A stretch of DNA of 64,000 nucleotides from Gordonia rhizosphera NBRC 16068 (GCF_000298195.1 NZ_BAHC01000028.1:1-64000), one strand, 5' to 3'. Shown: positions 1 to 8,645, counted from the first letter of the stretch. A program made the numbers and translations. Notes: generated by a model not told the origin, from the letters alone.

Positions 1-281
1 ACCGGCACGAAATCGTAGGTCGGATAGAAGTCGGTCTGGAAAGTTCCCCAGGCCCGGCGTTCCAGCTCGACGTTGACCGCGGCGAGCCGGTCGGCCGCCA
101 GGCGCAGCGTGACGATCTGACCGATGCCCATCGCGACGACCCAGGACACGATCTCGCAGCCTTCGGGCGGGAAGCCGTGCCACCAGTCACTGTCGTCGAG
201 GCGGCTCTGCAGCTGCTCGAGATTCTGCGACTGGTCGTGGCGCAGGATGACGGTCAGCAGCAGCGTGTCGTCGGAGCTCAT
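1..281 (-). CDS. Hypothetical protein of the catabolic operon (partial, C-terminus outside window)
   Basis: The reverse strand reads MSSDDTLLLTVILRHDQSQN and stays open to the window edge, about 93 codons. Its ATG overlaps the stop codon of the upstream Rieske gene in an ATGA arrangement, so translation is probably coupled. The visible part has no signal peptide or membrane segment and contains Trp/Pro-rich stretches (DWWHGFPPEG) and a Tyr-rich end (FYPTYDF). I do not recognise a characterised family. The coupling suggests a job tied to the Rieske oxygenase or to the last operon step, but no function can be assigned. Confidence 0.75.
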   Translation of the reverse strand, partial: MSSDDTLLLTVILRHDQSQNLEQLQSRLDDSDWWHGFPPEGCEIVSWVVAMGIGQIVTLRLAADRLAAVNVELERRAWGTFQTDFYPTYDFVP

Positions 282-1369
282 GCGTTGGCCTTCGCGAGTA
301 CCTCGGCCTGGGCGACGGCGTCGGCACGGTAGATCCGCCGGATGCGCGAGACGCCGAGATCGTGCTGGTAGAGGTGCTCTTCGCGGTCGGCGTCGTTCGC
401 CAGTGCCTCGAGCACCACGCGGTCCTGTTCGAGCACCTCCCAGTGCTTGGCCTCAAGGGTGCTGCGGAACATGAAGCGCCAGGCCTCACGTTCCCAGCCA
501 CTCACCCGTCGGGTCCGCCAATGGAAGATCGCCGACGTCGACCGGTCGATGGGCGTGCTCATGCCGACGATGCCGAAGACACCGCCGGGGCCGGCGCCCG
601 GACCGTACGGGATCTCCAGGTCGACGTAGTCCATCGAGCCGCGGACGAACTCCACCCAGTCGAAGTTCACGCCGCGTTGATCGGTCTTCTCGAAGAAGAA
701 GCCACGGTCGGTCTCGCGGATGCGGAACCGCGCCGAGGTGTCGCCGCCGAACATCGAATGCGAGTTTCGGTGCAGGAACGCGCCGTGCATCGGGTCGAGC
801 ACGTTGTCCATGTAGAAGCGCCAGGGGCCGCCCCACTCGGCATAGTTGGGAAACCACGACACGTCCAGGTCCGACAGTCGGTCGGGAAGCGCGAACGGCG
901 TCGGCACGGACTCGTCGGTGAGCGGAATGTAGGCAAAGATCGTGTCGGCGGCCTCGACGACCTTCAGCGAGACGGTGGCCCGGCGCCCTTCGAGCGCGCA
1001 GCCCGGCATGCCGGGCACGGAGACGACGGTGCCGCCGCTGTCGACCTGAACGCCGTGGTAGGCGCAGGCGATCCGGTCGCCGAGGTGCTGGCCCACCGAG
1101 AGCGGTGCACTGCGGTGCGGGCATCGGTCCTCGAGCATGTGCACGACGCCCCGTGGGTCGCGGAACAGCACCCAGTCGACCTCGAGGCGCCGGACCGGAA
1201 CCATGGCGCCGGGATCCACCATGTGCGAGGGCAGGATCGGGTACCAGCGGTCGCGCAGCCCGGTGGCAGCGATCTCGTCGGCGTCGAGGTGTCGGCGGGT
1301 GCCGACAGCGAAGGTGGGCCGTCCTCGGATGGGACGTGGTGTGGCTGTGGTGGTTTCGGTGGTGGTCAT
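278..1369 (-). CDS. Rieske [2Fe-2S] aromatic-ring-hydroxylating oxygenase, alpha subunit
   Basis: This 363-aa protein is the terminal oxygenase of a ring-hydroxylating system. The Rieske domain has C83-x-H85-x16-C102-x2-H105. The C-terminal catalytic domain carries the mononuclear iron motif D192-x2-H195-x4-H200 in NVLDPMHGAFLH. No beta subunit is adjacent, so a VanA/phthalate-dioxygenase-like alpha-only oxygenase fits best. Its electrons could come from the FMN/[2Fe-2S] reductase at 7135-8085 in the same operon. The start follows the stop of the small HTH-like gene by one base, and its stop overlaps the next start. The substrate is unknown; demethylation or decarboxylating hydroxylation are as possible as ring dihydroxylation. 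Confidence 0.92.
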   Translation of the reverse strand: MTTTETTTATPRPIRGRPTFAVGTRRHLDADEIAATGLRDRWYPILPSHMVDPGAMVPVRRLEVDWVLFRDPRGVVHMLEDRCPHRSAPLSVGQHLGDRIACAYHGVQVDSGGTVVSVPGMPGCALEGRRATVSLKVVEAADTIFAYIPLTDESVPTPFALPDRLSDLDVSWFPNYAEWGGPWRFYMDNVLDPMHGAFLHRNSHSMFGGDTSARFRIRETDRGFFFEKTDQRGVNFDWVEFVRGSMDYVDLEIPYGPGAGPGGVFGIVGMSTPIDRSTSAIFHWRTRRVSGWEREAWRFMFRSTLEAKHWEVLEQDRVVLEALANDADREEHLYQHDLGVSRIRRIYRADAVAQAEVLAKANA

Positions 1370-1370
1370 G

Positions 1371-1604
1371 TCAGTTCCCCAATCGGCGCATCTCGGCGCG
1401 GAAGTTATCGTCGGTCCACGGACCGCCGTCGGGTCCGTGCAGTCCCAGGGCGTTGAGGCCGTCGACGACCTCGGTCAATGTCGTTGCACCGGCGGTGAAG
1501 ATCTCGGTGAGTGAGCCGGCGAGCTTCTGTTCGTACGGTGTGATGGGCTCCGGATGGGTTTGGTGGACTTCGAGATAGGGCTCGCGGGCTGGGCGAGTGA
1601 TCAT
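1371..1604 (-). CDS. Small recombinase-like helix-turn-helix protein
   Basis: This 77-aa protein begins MITRPAREPYLEV and ends in a segment of the type GLHGPDGGPWTDDNFRAEMRRLG, which resembles the DNA-binding HTH of large serine recombinases (L-x-x-x-G-x-x-x-P-x-G-x-x-W). The recombinase catalytic domain is absent. The ATG has a good Shine-Dalgarno (GAAGGAG) and overlaps the TGA of the upstream gene by 4 bp. A longer in-frame reading to 1700 would cover that gene and is not needed. Being locked inside a catabolic operon, it may be a small accessory subunit of the oxygenase system and not a recombinase; this is inference. Confidence 0.8.
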   Translation of the reverse strand: MITRPAREPYLEVHQTHPEPITPYEQKLAGSLTEIFTAGATTLTEVVDGLNALGLHGPDGGPWTDDNFRAEMRRLGN

Positions 1605-2056
1605 CGGAGGGCTCCTTCGATCAGTGGAGTGGGCGGGGTGAGTAGTTTGCCGTCGCGTGCGGCGAGGCCTTCGGCGATGGCGACGAACGAGGAGCTCCAT
1701 TCGGTGAAGGACTCCCGGCGTTCGGTGTGCACCGGTTTCGGCGCCCCGTCGATGACGACGAAGACACCGTTGTCGATCTCACCGGCGAGTTGTTGGGCGG
1801 CAGTGAGATCCGCGTCGGCCGACGGCGCCGACGCCAGCACGAGTGTGGGTACCGACACCTCGGCGAGGAGGTCTGCCACGTCTGCGGGGAACGCGGCCGG
1901 TTCGGCCAGAATCAGGCTGAGGACGACATCCGGGTGAGCAACGGCGAGTCGAATGGCCTCGGCCACATCGTGATCGGCGGCGAAGACGTGGGTCGGTGCA
2001 CCGGATTCGACCGCGGTGCGGGCTCCGTCGTCCCACCACAGCGTCGCGGCGGTCAT
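1601..2056 (-). CDS. Truncated alpha/beta-hydrolase-like protein lacking a nucleophile
   Basis: This 151-aa protein overlaps both neighbours by 4 bp. The segment RLAVAHPDVVLSLILAEP and the following VPTLVLAS strand match the second half of an alpha/beta hydrolase fold. Where GHSxGG would be expected the sequence reads AADHDVAEA, so the serine nucleophile elbow is missing, and there is no N-terminal HG oxyanion strand. It is too well embedded (ATGA junctions on both sides) to look like decay. A structural or binding partner of the ThDP enzyme encoded just before it is one possibility. The function is unknown. Confidence 0.8.
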   Translation of the reverse strand: MTAATLWWDDGARTAVESGAPTHVFAADHDVAEAIRLAVAHPDVVLSLILAEPAAFPADVADLLAEVSVPTLVLASAPSADADLTAAQQLAGEIDNGVFVVIDGAPKPVHTERRESFTEWSSSFVAIAEGLAARDGKLLTPPTPLIEGALR

Positions 2057-3738
2057 GACCGTGCCCCCGCGGCAGAGGGGACATGCACTGGCGGGACGAA
2101 GGGCCCCGGCACCGGGTCGAGCGCCTCGACATCGACCTCGATGACCGAGGGGCCTCGGTGCGCGACCGCGTGCTCGAGGGCCGTCGCGATCGAGCCCGCA
2201 CCCTGGACCAGTCGATACGGCAGATCCATCGACGCCGCGAGCAGATCGAAGCGCGGAGTGTACAGGTCTACGCCGGATCGTCGGAAACCGTTCTTCTCCT
2301 GCATGTTTCGCAAGACGCCGTAACCGCCGTCGTTGAAGACCAGCACGATCACGGGGGCGCCGGAGCCGGCCAGCGAGGCGAGTTCGCCGAGGTGGACGGC
2401 GAGACCGCCGTCGCCGACGATGACCAGGGTCGGGACGTCGGGGCGGGCGTGCGCGGCACCGATCCCCATCGCCAGTCCCTGCCCGATGCCGCCGCCGAGC
2501 GGGAAGATGTTGGTGGCCCGGTCGTGGATCGGCAGCAGGCGGTTGCCCCACTGACTCGACGGGATGGTGACGTCGCGGGCGATGACCGACTCGGCGGGCA
2601 ACGCTGCCCGGATCGCTGAGCAGATCTCGGCATAGCCGCCGATGTAGCCGGTGAGATCTGCCCGGACCCGATCCCGGACCTCGCTGACCCGGGCCGGCCA
2701 GTCCTCGTCGGCGGACACCGCGCCGAGGTGTTCGGTGATCGCCCGGACCGATGCGTCGGCGTCGCCCACGACACCGACCGATGCCGGGTAGACGCGGCCG
2801 ACGGTTGTCGGTTCGACGTCGATCTGGATCAGCTGCTGCGGGAGACGCAGGCTGTACGAGGCGGTTTCGTTGGACCGGAAGTGGGTACCGATCGCCAGCA
2901 GCACATCGGCGTCGTCGATCAGGGCACGCACCGCCGCGGTGGTGGCGAAGTTCCCGACCACCAGCGGATCTGCCTCGTCCACGATGCCGCGTCCGGAATT
3001 GCTGGTGAGGATGCCCGCACCCAGGCGTCGGGCGAGTTCGGCCACGGCGTCCCCGGCACCCGCCGCCCCGCCACCGAGCCAGATCAGCGGCGACCGCGCG
3101 GTGCGCAGGAGTTCGGCTGCGGCAGCGACGGACTCGGCGAGTGGTGCGGCGGCGGCCGGTGCCGTGACCTCGGCCGGCCGTTGCCCCTCTGGTGTCGCGA
3201 GGTACTGCAGGTCGGTGGGCCATTCCACGCTGGCCGGTCCCGACGGGGCCGTGACGATCCGCGCGATGGCGGTCTCGAGTTCGGCGGCGGCGTCCTTGGC
3301 GTCGGTGATGGTGGCGGCGTGTGCGGAGATGGCGTCAAGCATCCGGGGTTGGCCGGGGAACTCGTGGATGACGCCGCGACTGGGCGCCGGCCGGCCCGGG
3401 GCCAGGTGTTCGCTCTCGATCTGGCCGGTGATGTGCAGCACGCGGCTGCCCGCGGTCAGCGCCTCGACCATCGAGCCGGCGGCGTTGCCTGCGCCGGTGC
3501 CGGTACTGGTCAGTGCGACTCCGATACCGCCGGAGGCGCGGGCGAATCCGTCCGCGGCGTTGACCGCGGCGGCCTCGTGGCGCATCTCGACGAAGGTGAG
3601 GTCGCGGTCGACGGCCTCGACGAGCGGCAGGTTGTGAATGCTGACGACGCCGAACGCGTGGGTGATGCCGTGTCGGCGCATCACCTCGACGAGGACGTCG
3701 CCGCCGGTGCGGCGGTGATGGGTGGGCTGGTCGGTCAT
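2053..3738 (-). CDS. Thiamine-diphosphate-dependent enzyme (acetolactate synthase / benzoylformate decarboxylase family)
   Basis: This 561-aa protein has the three-domain layout of the family. The N-terminal pyrimidine-binding domain has the catalytic Glu55 in MRHEAAAV, followed by a central domain. The C-terminal ThDP/Mg domain carries the GDG motif (GDGGLAVHLGEL) and closing NDGGYGVL. Such enzymes decarboxylate 2-oxo acids or perform carboligation. It lies 27 bp downstream of an SDR and overlaps the next gene by 4 bp. In a meta-cleavage context it could act on a 2-oxo acid product of ring opening. It has no recognisable regulatory subunit beside it, which argues against a biosynthetic acetolactate synthase. 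Confidence 0.9.
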   Translation of the reverse strand: MTDQPTHHRRTGGDVLVEVMRRHGITHAFGVVSIHNLPLVEAVDRDLTFVEMRHEAAAVNAADGFARASGGIGVALTSTGTGAGNAAGSMVEALTAGSRVLHITGQIESEHLAPGRPAPSRGVIHEFPGQPRMLDAISAHAATITDAKDAAAELETAIARIVTAPSGPASVEWPTDLQYLATPEGQRPAEVTAPAAAAPLAESVAAAAELLRTARSPLIWLGGGAAGAGDAVAELARRLGAGILTSNSGRGIVDEADPLVVGNFATTAAVRALIDDADVLLAIGTHFRSNETASYSLRLPQQLIQIDVEPTTVGRVYPASVGVVGDADASVRAITEHLGAVSADEDWPARVSEVRDRVRADLTGYIGGYAEICSAIRAALPAESVIARDVTIPSSQWGNRLLPIHDRATNIFPLGGGIGQGLAMGIGAAHARPDVPTLVIVGDGGLAVHLGELASLAGSGAPVIVLVFNDGGYGVLRNMQEKNGFRRSGVDLYTPRFDLLAASMDLPYRLVQGAGSIATALEHAVAHRGPSVIEVDVEALDPVPGPFVPPVHVPSAAGARS

Positions 3739-3765
3739 GGGTGGTCTCCTGGGGGCTGGGTCGGG

Positions 3766-4545
3766 TCAGACGTAGCGGTGGACGCCGCCGCCGACGTCGA
3801 GGGCCGCACCGGTCATATAGCTGTTGCGGGGCGATAGCAGCGTAGTCACCGGGAAGGCGAGTTCGTCGGCGGTGCCGAAGCGCCCCAATGCGATTCCACG
3901 GTCGTGGGCGATCTCGGCGCTCCAGGCGGCGAAGTCGTCGGAGCCGCTCTCGGTGAAGCGCCGCTGCCACTGGCCGGTGTCGATGAGTCCGAGCAGGACC
4001 GAGTTGACCCGTATGCCGTCGGCGGCGTACTCGCCGGCCAGTGACCGGGAGAGATTCAGCAGTCCGGCCCGGGCGGCGGCGGTGACCGCGAGCCGCAGTT
4101 CGGGCTGTCGCGACAGGATCGCGTTGACCACGACCACCGCGCCGGCGTCGGACTTGGCGAGCGCGGGCCGGGCCGCGCGGATGACGTTGAGCACCCCGAA
4201 GATCTTCAGGTCGAACTCGTCGCGGATCTCGTCGTCGGTGGTCTCGTCGAGGGTGCGCATCAGGGATCGGCCGGCGTTGCAGACGACTCCGTCGAGCCCG
4301 CCGAGGCCCTGCACCGCGGCGTCGACGAAGGCGTCGACCGAGGACCGGTCGGTGACGTCGCAGGACGCGTAGACCACGTCGGTGGTGGCGGCGAGATCGG
4401 CGGTGGCGCAACGCAGTCGGGACTCGTCCCGCGCGCAGAGCGCGAGCGTCGCGCCCTCCTCGGCAAGCAGCCGCGCCGTGGCGAGTCCGATCCCCGAGCT
4501 GGCGCCGGTGATCAGAATCCGGCGGCCGGTCAGCTGCAGATCCAT
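3766..4545 (-). CDS. SDR-family protein with substituted catalytic residues
   Basis: This 259-aa Rossmann protein has an intact TGASSGIG cofactor loop and the CNAG motif. The YxxxK active site is replaced by T155-A-A-A-R159 (canonical YSASKAG reads TAAARAG here). The C-terminal family signature is retained in part (DVGGG). The protein may bind NAD(P)(H) without classical SDR chemistry, or use another acid/base. It is encoded 49 bp after a canonical SDR in the same operon, so it may be a partner subunit or have a specialised step. Fold certain, catalysis doubtful. Confidence 0.88.
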   Translation of the reverse strand: MDLQLTGRRILITGASSGIGLATARLLAEEGATLALCARDESRLRCATADLAATTDVVYASCDVTDRSSVDAFVDAAVQGLGGLDGVVCNAGRSLMRTLDETTDDEIRDEFDLKIFGVLNVIRAARPALAKSDAGAVVVVNAILSRQPELRLAVTAAARAGLLNLSRSLAGEYAADGIRVNSVLLGLIDTGQWQRRFTESGSDDFAAWSAEIAHDRGIALGRFGTADELAFPVTTLLSPRNSYMTGAALDVGGGVHRYV

Positions 4546-4594
4546 GGTGACTCCTCTGGTGTGGTGGGTCAGGGTGGGCCGGTCGGGGTGACCG

Positions 4595-5332
4595 TCAGCG
4601 GAAGACGAATCCGCCGTCGACGACGATGGTCTGGCCGGTGACGAAGGCGGCGTCGTCGGAGAGCAGGAAGGCGACTACTCCCGCGACGTCGTCCGGGGTC
4701 TGTTCGCGTTTCAGGGCACGGCCCTCCGCATAGGTGCGATACCGCTCGTCGGGCACCGTCTCGGTGGCCTCCACGCGTGTGAGACCCGGGGCGACGGCGT
4801 TCACCCGTACCCCGTGCGGACCCGCATCGCGGGCCATCGACCGGGTCATGCCGATGACGGCCGCCTTGGACGAGACGTAGTGCACCAGGCGCGGTGAACC
4901 GTACATGGCGACGTCGGAGGCGATGTTGACGACGGCGCCCTGCGACGCCGACAGCAGCGGCCACAAGTACTTGGTGACCGACCAGGTGCCGCGGACGTTG
5001 ACGTCGGTCAACCGCCCGAACTCGTCGTCGGCGAGCTCGAAGAACGTCGCGCCCCCGACTCCGTCGGCGATCGCCGCGTTGTTCACCAGTCCGACGACGT
5101 GCTCGCCGTCGAGCCGATCCAACAGCGCGCGAACCGATGTCACGTCGGCGATGTCGGTGACCACCGCGTCGGCGTCCCGGCCGGACGCGCGTAGTTCGGC
5201 TTGCGCGGCGGCGGCGGTGCGCGGGTCGCGCTCGGCGATGATCACGCGATGTCCGTCTCGGCAGAGTCGGCGGGCAATGGCGAGGCCGAGACCTCTGCCA
5301 CCGCCGGTCACCACGACCGTTCCCGCGCTCAT
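4595..5332 (-). CDS. Short-chain dehydrogenase/reductase
   Basis: This 245-aa classical SDR has TGGGRGLG for cofactor binding, NNA at the end of beta-4, a Ser in VVNIAS, the catalytic YVSSK, and the C-terminal GQTIVVDGG. It would oxidise or reduce a hydroxy/oxo group or dearomatise a cis-dihydrodiol. The start ATG overlaps the stop of the upstream hydrolase by 4 bp. In a pathway that begins with a Rieske oxygenase, a diol dehydrogenase role is plausible, but SDR specificity cannot be read from sequence. Confidence 0.92.
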   Translation of the reverse strand: MSAGTVVVTGGGRGLGLAIARRLCRDGHRVIIAERDPRTAAAAQAELRASGRDADAVVTDIADVTSVRALLDRLDGEHVVGLVNNAAIADGVGGATFFELADDEFGRLTDVNVRGTWSVTKYLWPLLSASQGAVVNIASDVAMYGSPRLVHYVSSKAAVIGMTRSMARDAGPHGVRVNAVAPGLTRVEATETVPDERYRTYAEGRALKREQTPDDVAGVVAFLLSDDAAFVTGQTIVVDGGFVFR

Positions 5333-6129
5333 GACAGACCGCCGACGAAGTCGGCGACGAGCTCGGCCACCACGTCGGGTTGTTCCTGGATCGCCACGTG
5401 TCCGGCGTCGGCGATGATCGCCAGTTCGGCACCGGGGATGCGGTCGGCCAGCAGACGCGATTCGTCGACACCGGTGATCACGTCGTGTTCACCGACGAGG
5501 ACCAGAGTCGGACAGTCGACGCGGTGCAGATCGGCCCCGTGGTCGGTGGCCGCCATGAAGTCGGCCGCGGCCCGGAATCCGTTCTCACGCACCGCCGCCA
5601 TCGATCGGCGGACGGCGTCGGACACGACCGGCGCCGCATCCGGGGCGGTGAGCCGCGACGCCCGCTGTGCGGCGACCACGTCTGCTCCACGGGCCCGGAA
5701 CTCGTCGATCCGGGCGCGCATGGCGGCGGCCTGCTCCGGCGTGGTGCCCGATCCCCGGGTGCTGTCGGCCAGGATGAGCGCGGCGACACGGCCGGGGCGG
5801 CGCAGTGCGACGGCGGTCGCGATGACCCCGCCCCAGGACGTGCCGAGCAGGACGACCGGCCGGTCCGGCCAGCGGGCGTCGAGCAGCTCGATCACCGCGT
5901 CCGCGGCGTCGACGCCGGGTTCGGGGTCCGGCGAATCCCCGTAGCCCGGCGCGTCCACACAGGTGCACGGGATTCCCGCTGCGGCCAGCCGTTCGCCGAG
6001 AGGTGCGCAGGACGCTACGGAGCCGCCGATACCGTGCAGCAGCAGCATGGGCTGGTCGATGCTGATCTCGCGGTGGGTGCGATGCTCGACGATGTTGAGC
6101 CGGTGCCGGGCCGGTGACGTCGCGGTCAC
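5329..6129 (-). CDS. Alpha/beta hydrolase (possible meta-cleavage product hydrolase)
   Basis: This 266-aa hydrolase has the oxyanion segment LLHGIGG, the nucleophile elbow GTSWGG (Ser98), an Asp in GEHD and a C-terminal His in DAGHVA. Size and layout match the C-C bond hydrolases that follow extradiol ring cleavage, such as the BphD/MhpC type. It is encoded directly after, and overlapping by 4 bp, the extradiol dioxygenase, and it overlaps the next SDR. The meta-cleavage hydrolase role is inferred mainly from this position; an esterase or lactonase is the alternative. Confidence 0.9.
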   Translation of the reverse strand: MTATSPARHRLNIVEHRTHREISIDQPMLLLHGIGGSVASCAPLGERLAAAGIPCTCVDAPGYGDSPDPEPGVDAADAVIELLDARWPDRPVVLLGTSWGGVIATAVALRRPGRVAALILADSTRGSGTTPEQAAAMRARIDEFRARGADVVAAQRASRLTAPDAAPVVSDAVRRSMAAVRENGFRAAADFMAATDHGADLHRVDCPTLVLVGEHDVITGVDESRLLADRIPGAELAIIADAGHVAIQEQPDVVAELVADFVGGLS

Positions 6130-7124
6130 GAGACACCTGCCAGTTCCGGCGCACCGTAGAAGTAGTCGTCGTGGACCGGAACGACGAGGTCACGTGCACC
6201 CGGATCCGGACTACCGGCCATCGCCGACCGGATGGTCGTCGAGGGCGGGCCGGCGGTGCCCCACTGGTCGGACAGTTCGGGGGTCCGGCGCCAGGTGCGG
6301 CACAGCCAGGCGTCCTCGTCGATCTGGGCGACCTCCGAGGTGTACTCGCACACCAGTCCGGCGGGATCGGTGAAATAGGAGAACGTGTTGTCCCCCGGGC
6401 CGTGTCGTCCCGGCCCCCACTGCGGGGCGATCCCGTGCGACCGGAGATTGCCGATACCGCGCATGAAATGGTCGATCGAGGTCATCTCGTAGGCGATGTG
6501 GTTGAGCGAGGGCCACGCCGCCTGATTGAGGGCGATCACGTGATGATCGGCATTGCATCGGAGGAAGGCCATCTGACGTTCCGACCAGTCGGAGATCCGC
6601 ATGCCGAGCACGCGGGTGTAGAACGCGGCAGTGCGCTCGATGTCGGTGGTGTTGAGCACCACGTGGGCGATCTTGCGGGGCACGGCCCGGCGTCCCGCGG
6701 GTTCCCGGGTGGAGACCGCGAAGGTGTCGGCGGACAGTTCGACGACGCGTCCCTCCGGGTCGACGAGCTGGAGTCCGTAGCCGCCGCCGGCGTCGTCGAG
6801 CGGTCCGGGTTCGCGCAGCAGCGGGACGCCGCGGCTCTCCAGGGCGCGTGCCGCGTCATCGATCTCGCCCGGCGTCGACACCGCGAAGGTGATACAGCCG
6901 AGTTCATTCGACCGGGCGGGCCGGAGGTCGAGGACGTGGTGTTCGGTGCCGGTGGCGCGGAGCCAGAACCGGTCGCCGTCCTCGTCGATCGCCGTCAGTC
7001 CCCAGACCTCGTGATAGAAGTCGCGGGAGGCGATCGGATCGGGGACGCCCAGCGCGACCGACCGCAGGCTGCGCAGCCGGCAGACCGGGACGTCGGTGGT
7101 GGGGGTCTTCGCTGAGTGCAGCAC
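6126..7124 (-). CDS. Type I extradiol ring-cleavage dioxygenase (VOC superfamily)
   Basis: This 332-aa protein has two glyoxalase/VOC modules. The C-terminal module has the 2-His-1-carboxylate iron site: H154 (KIAHVVL), H209 (LNHIAYEM) and E260 (LVCEY). This is the layout of 2,3-dihydroxybiphenyl and catechol 2,3-dioxygenases, which open a catecholic ring next to the hydroxyls using Fe(II) and O2. I chose the GTG at 7124, preceded by AAAGGA, because the upstream extension to 7331 would run through the reductase gene. The reductase stop is 10 bp upstream. The large loop GPGRHGPGDNTFSYF is typical of the active-site lid. Confidence 0.9.
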   Translation of the reverse strand: MLHSAKTPTTDVPVCRLRSLRSVALGVPDPIASRDFYHEVWGLTAIDEDGDRFWLRATGTEHHVLDLRPARSNELGCITFAVSTPGEIDDAARALESRGVPLLREPGPLDDAGGGYGLQLVDPEGRVVELSADTFAVSTREPAGRRAVPRKIAHVVLNTTDIERTAAFYTRVLGMRISDWSERQMAFLRCNADHHVIALNQAAWPSLNHIAYEMTSIDHFMRGIGNLRSHGIAPQWGPGRHGPGDNTFSYFTDPAGLVCEYTSEVAQIDEDAWLCRTWRRTPELSDQWGTAGPPSTTIRSAMAGSPDPGARDLVVPVHDDYFYGAPELAGVS

Positions 7125-7134
7125 GATGGTTCCT

Positions 7135-8085
7135 TTACAGATCGAGGACGAGTTCGGCGGAGCGGCAGCGGGATACACACGGGAACATCGTCGTGTTCGC
7201 GGCGTGCTCGGCCTCGCTGAGCAGGAAGTCACGGTGGTCGACGTCACCTTTGACGACACCCACCTCGCAGGTGCCACAGATGCCTTCGGTGCAGGAGCTC
7301 GGCACGTCGACGCCGGCCTCGAGCAGCGCATCGAGCACCGACGTGTCCGGCCCGACCGTCACACGTTGTCCGCTGCGGTCCAGGACGACGTCGAAGGCGG
7401 TGTCGTCGCCGGCGGGTGCGGCGGCGATCGGCGCGGCGAACCGTTCGGTCCGCAGCGTGACCCCCTCGGGGACATGGGCGGCGACGGCGTCGAGCAGCGG
7501 CGCCGGGCCGCAGCAGTACACGACCGCGCCGGCCGGTGCCGTCGCGACCACGCCGGCGAGGTCGGGCAGACCGCCCTGTTCGTCGTCCGCGTGGATCGTC
7601 GAATCGGCATGCAGCGCAACCTCGTCGACGAAGGCCATCGACCGTCGCGAGCGTCCCGCGTACAGCATCCGCCACGGGTGGCCGTCGCGGTGCAGGCGGC
7701 GCATCATCGCGATGATCGGGGTGATGCCGACGCCACCGGCGACGAGCACGTGCTCGCGGGCGTCGTCGTCGATGGCGAAGGCGTTGCGAGGCCCGCAGAC
7801 CTCGACCTCCGCACCGACCGACAGCCGATCATGGACGAACGCGCTGCCACCCCGGGACTGTTCGGCCCGCAGCACCGCGACGGTCCACCGGGCGGTGTCC
7901 TCGGGGTCCGAGCACAGGCTGTACTCGCGGACGAGTCCACCCGGAAGTTGCAGCGCGACATGGCTACCCGGCTCCCAGGTCGGCAGCGGCGCACCCGTGG
8001 GGTCCACCAGGGTGACACTCGTGACGCCGTCGGCCTCCCACGTCTTCTGATGGACGCGTAGCGCTCTCGAGTCTGCTGTGCTCAT
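7135..8085 (-). CDS. Phthalate-dioxygenase-reductase-type electron transfer protein (FMN, NAD(P)H, [2Fe-2S])
   Basis: This 316-aa protein has an N-terminal flavin barrel with REYSL (flavin binding), a nucleotide-binding domain (VAGGVGITPI, then CCGPAPLL), and a C-terminal plant-type ferredoxin with C265, C270, C273 and C303. That order (flavin, NAD, then ferredoxin) marks the PDR/VanB class used by alpha-only Rieske oxygenases. It is the obvious electron donor for the Rieske protein of this operon, although the two genes are about 6 kb apart. Confidence 0.93.
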   Translation of the reverse strand: MSTADSRALRVHQKTWEADGVTSVTLVDPTGAPLPTWEPGSHVALQLPGGLVREYSLCSDPEDTARWTVAVLRAEQSRGGSAFVHDRLSVGAEVEVCGPRNAFAIDDDAREHVLVAGGVGITPIIAMMRRLHRDGHPWRMLYAGRSRRSMAFVDEVALHADSTIHADDEQGGLPDLAGVVATAPAGAVVYCCGPAPLLDAVAAHVPEGVTLRTERFAAPIAAAPAGDDTAFDVVLDRSGQRVTVGPDTSVLDALLEAGVDVPSSCTEGICGTCEVGVVKGDVDHRDFLLSEAEHAANTTMFPCVSRCRSAELVLDL

Positions 8086-8126
8086 CGTTGATCCTCTTGA
8101 GTCGGTGTCGGTCGGTGCGGCGTCCC

Positions 8127-8645
8127 TCAGCGGGTGACGCCGTACATCTCCGAGCTCGGCGGATAGGTGGGCAGCTGCGGCTTCTGGGCGCCGATGATCA
8201 CGCAGAACAGCGCATCGGTGTCCCCGACGTTGGCGAGGCTGCGCGGGACGCCGGCGGGCACGCGGATGAGGTCGCGGTAGCCGAGGCGGCGCACGGCCTT
8301 CTTGGTTCCGTCCTCGACGTCGTGCACGGCCACCTCGAGTTCGCCCTCGAGGACGAAGAAGACCTCTTCGACGTCGTGGTGGGTGTGTTCGGGGCCGACC
8401 GCGCCGACCGGCAGGCGCATGTTGGAAAAGGTGAAGTGTTCCGACGGGAGGGTGCGGTTGTCCCCTTCGTGGTTTCCGGTTGCGCCCGAACCGATGTAGC
8501 GGATCTGGGCCCGCTTGAAGCGGTCACCACCCTTGGCGGCCTGGAATCCCAGGGTGTCCCAGTCCTCGTAGCGGGAGTCGTGGCTGGCAATGGCTGCGTC
8601 GATCTGCTGTTCGAGATCGACGGTGGTCTTCTCCGGTGCGGTCAT
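8127..8645 (-). CDS. Cupin-domain protein
   Basis: This 172-aa single-domain cupin has first motif residues H87, H89 and E93 (GPEHTHHDVEEVFFVLEGELEV). In the second motif (PAGVPRSLANVG) the usual fourth metal ligand, His, is replaced by Arg135. A three-ligand Fe or Mn site is therefore possible. It could be a dioxygenase, an isomerase or a metal-binding regulator. It lies between the reductase and RidA genes with 41-46 bp gaps. The pathway step is unknown. Confidence 0.87.
   Translation of the reverse strand: MTAPEKTTVDLEQQIDAAIASHDSRYEDWDTLGFQAAKGGDRFKRAQIRYIGSGATGNHEGDNRTLPSEHFTFSNMRLPVGAVGPEHTHHDVEEVFFVLEGELEVAVHDVEDGTKKAVRRLGYRDLIRVPAGVPRSLANVGDTDALFCVIIGAQKPQLPTYPPSSEMYGVTR

Noticed and set aside
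2053-3738. Biosynthetic acetolactate synthase (ilvB)
   Set aside because: No ilvN/ilvC neighbour, and it is locked inside a catabolic operon; only the ThDP family is claimed.
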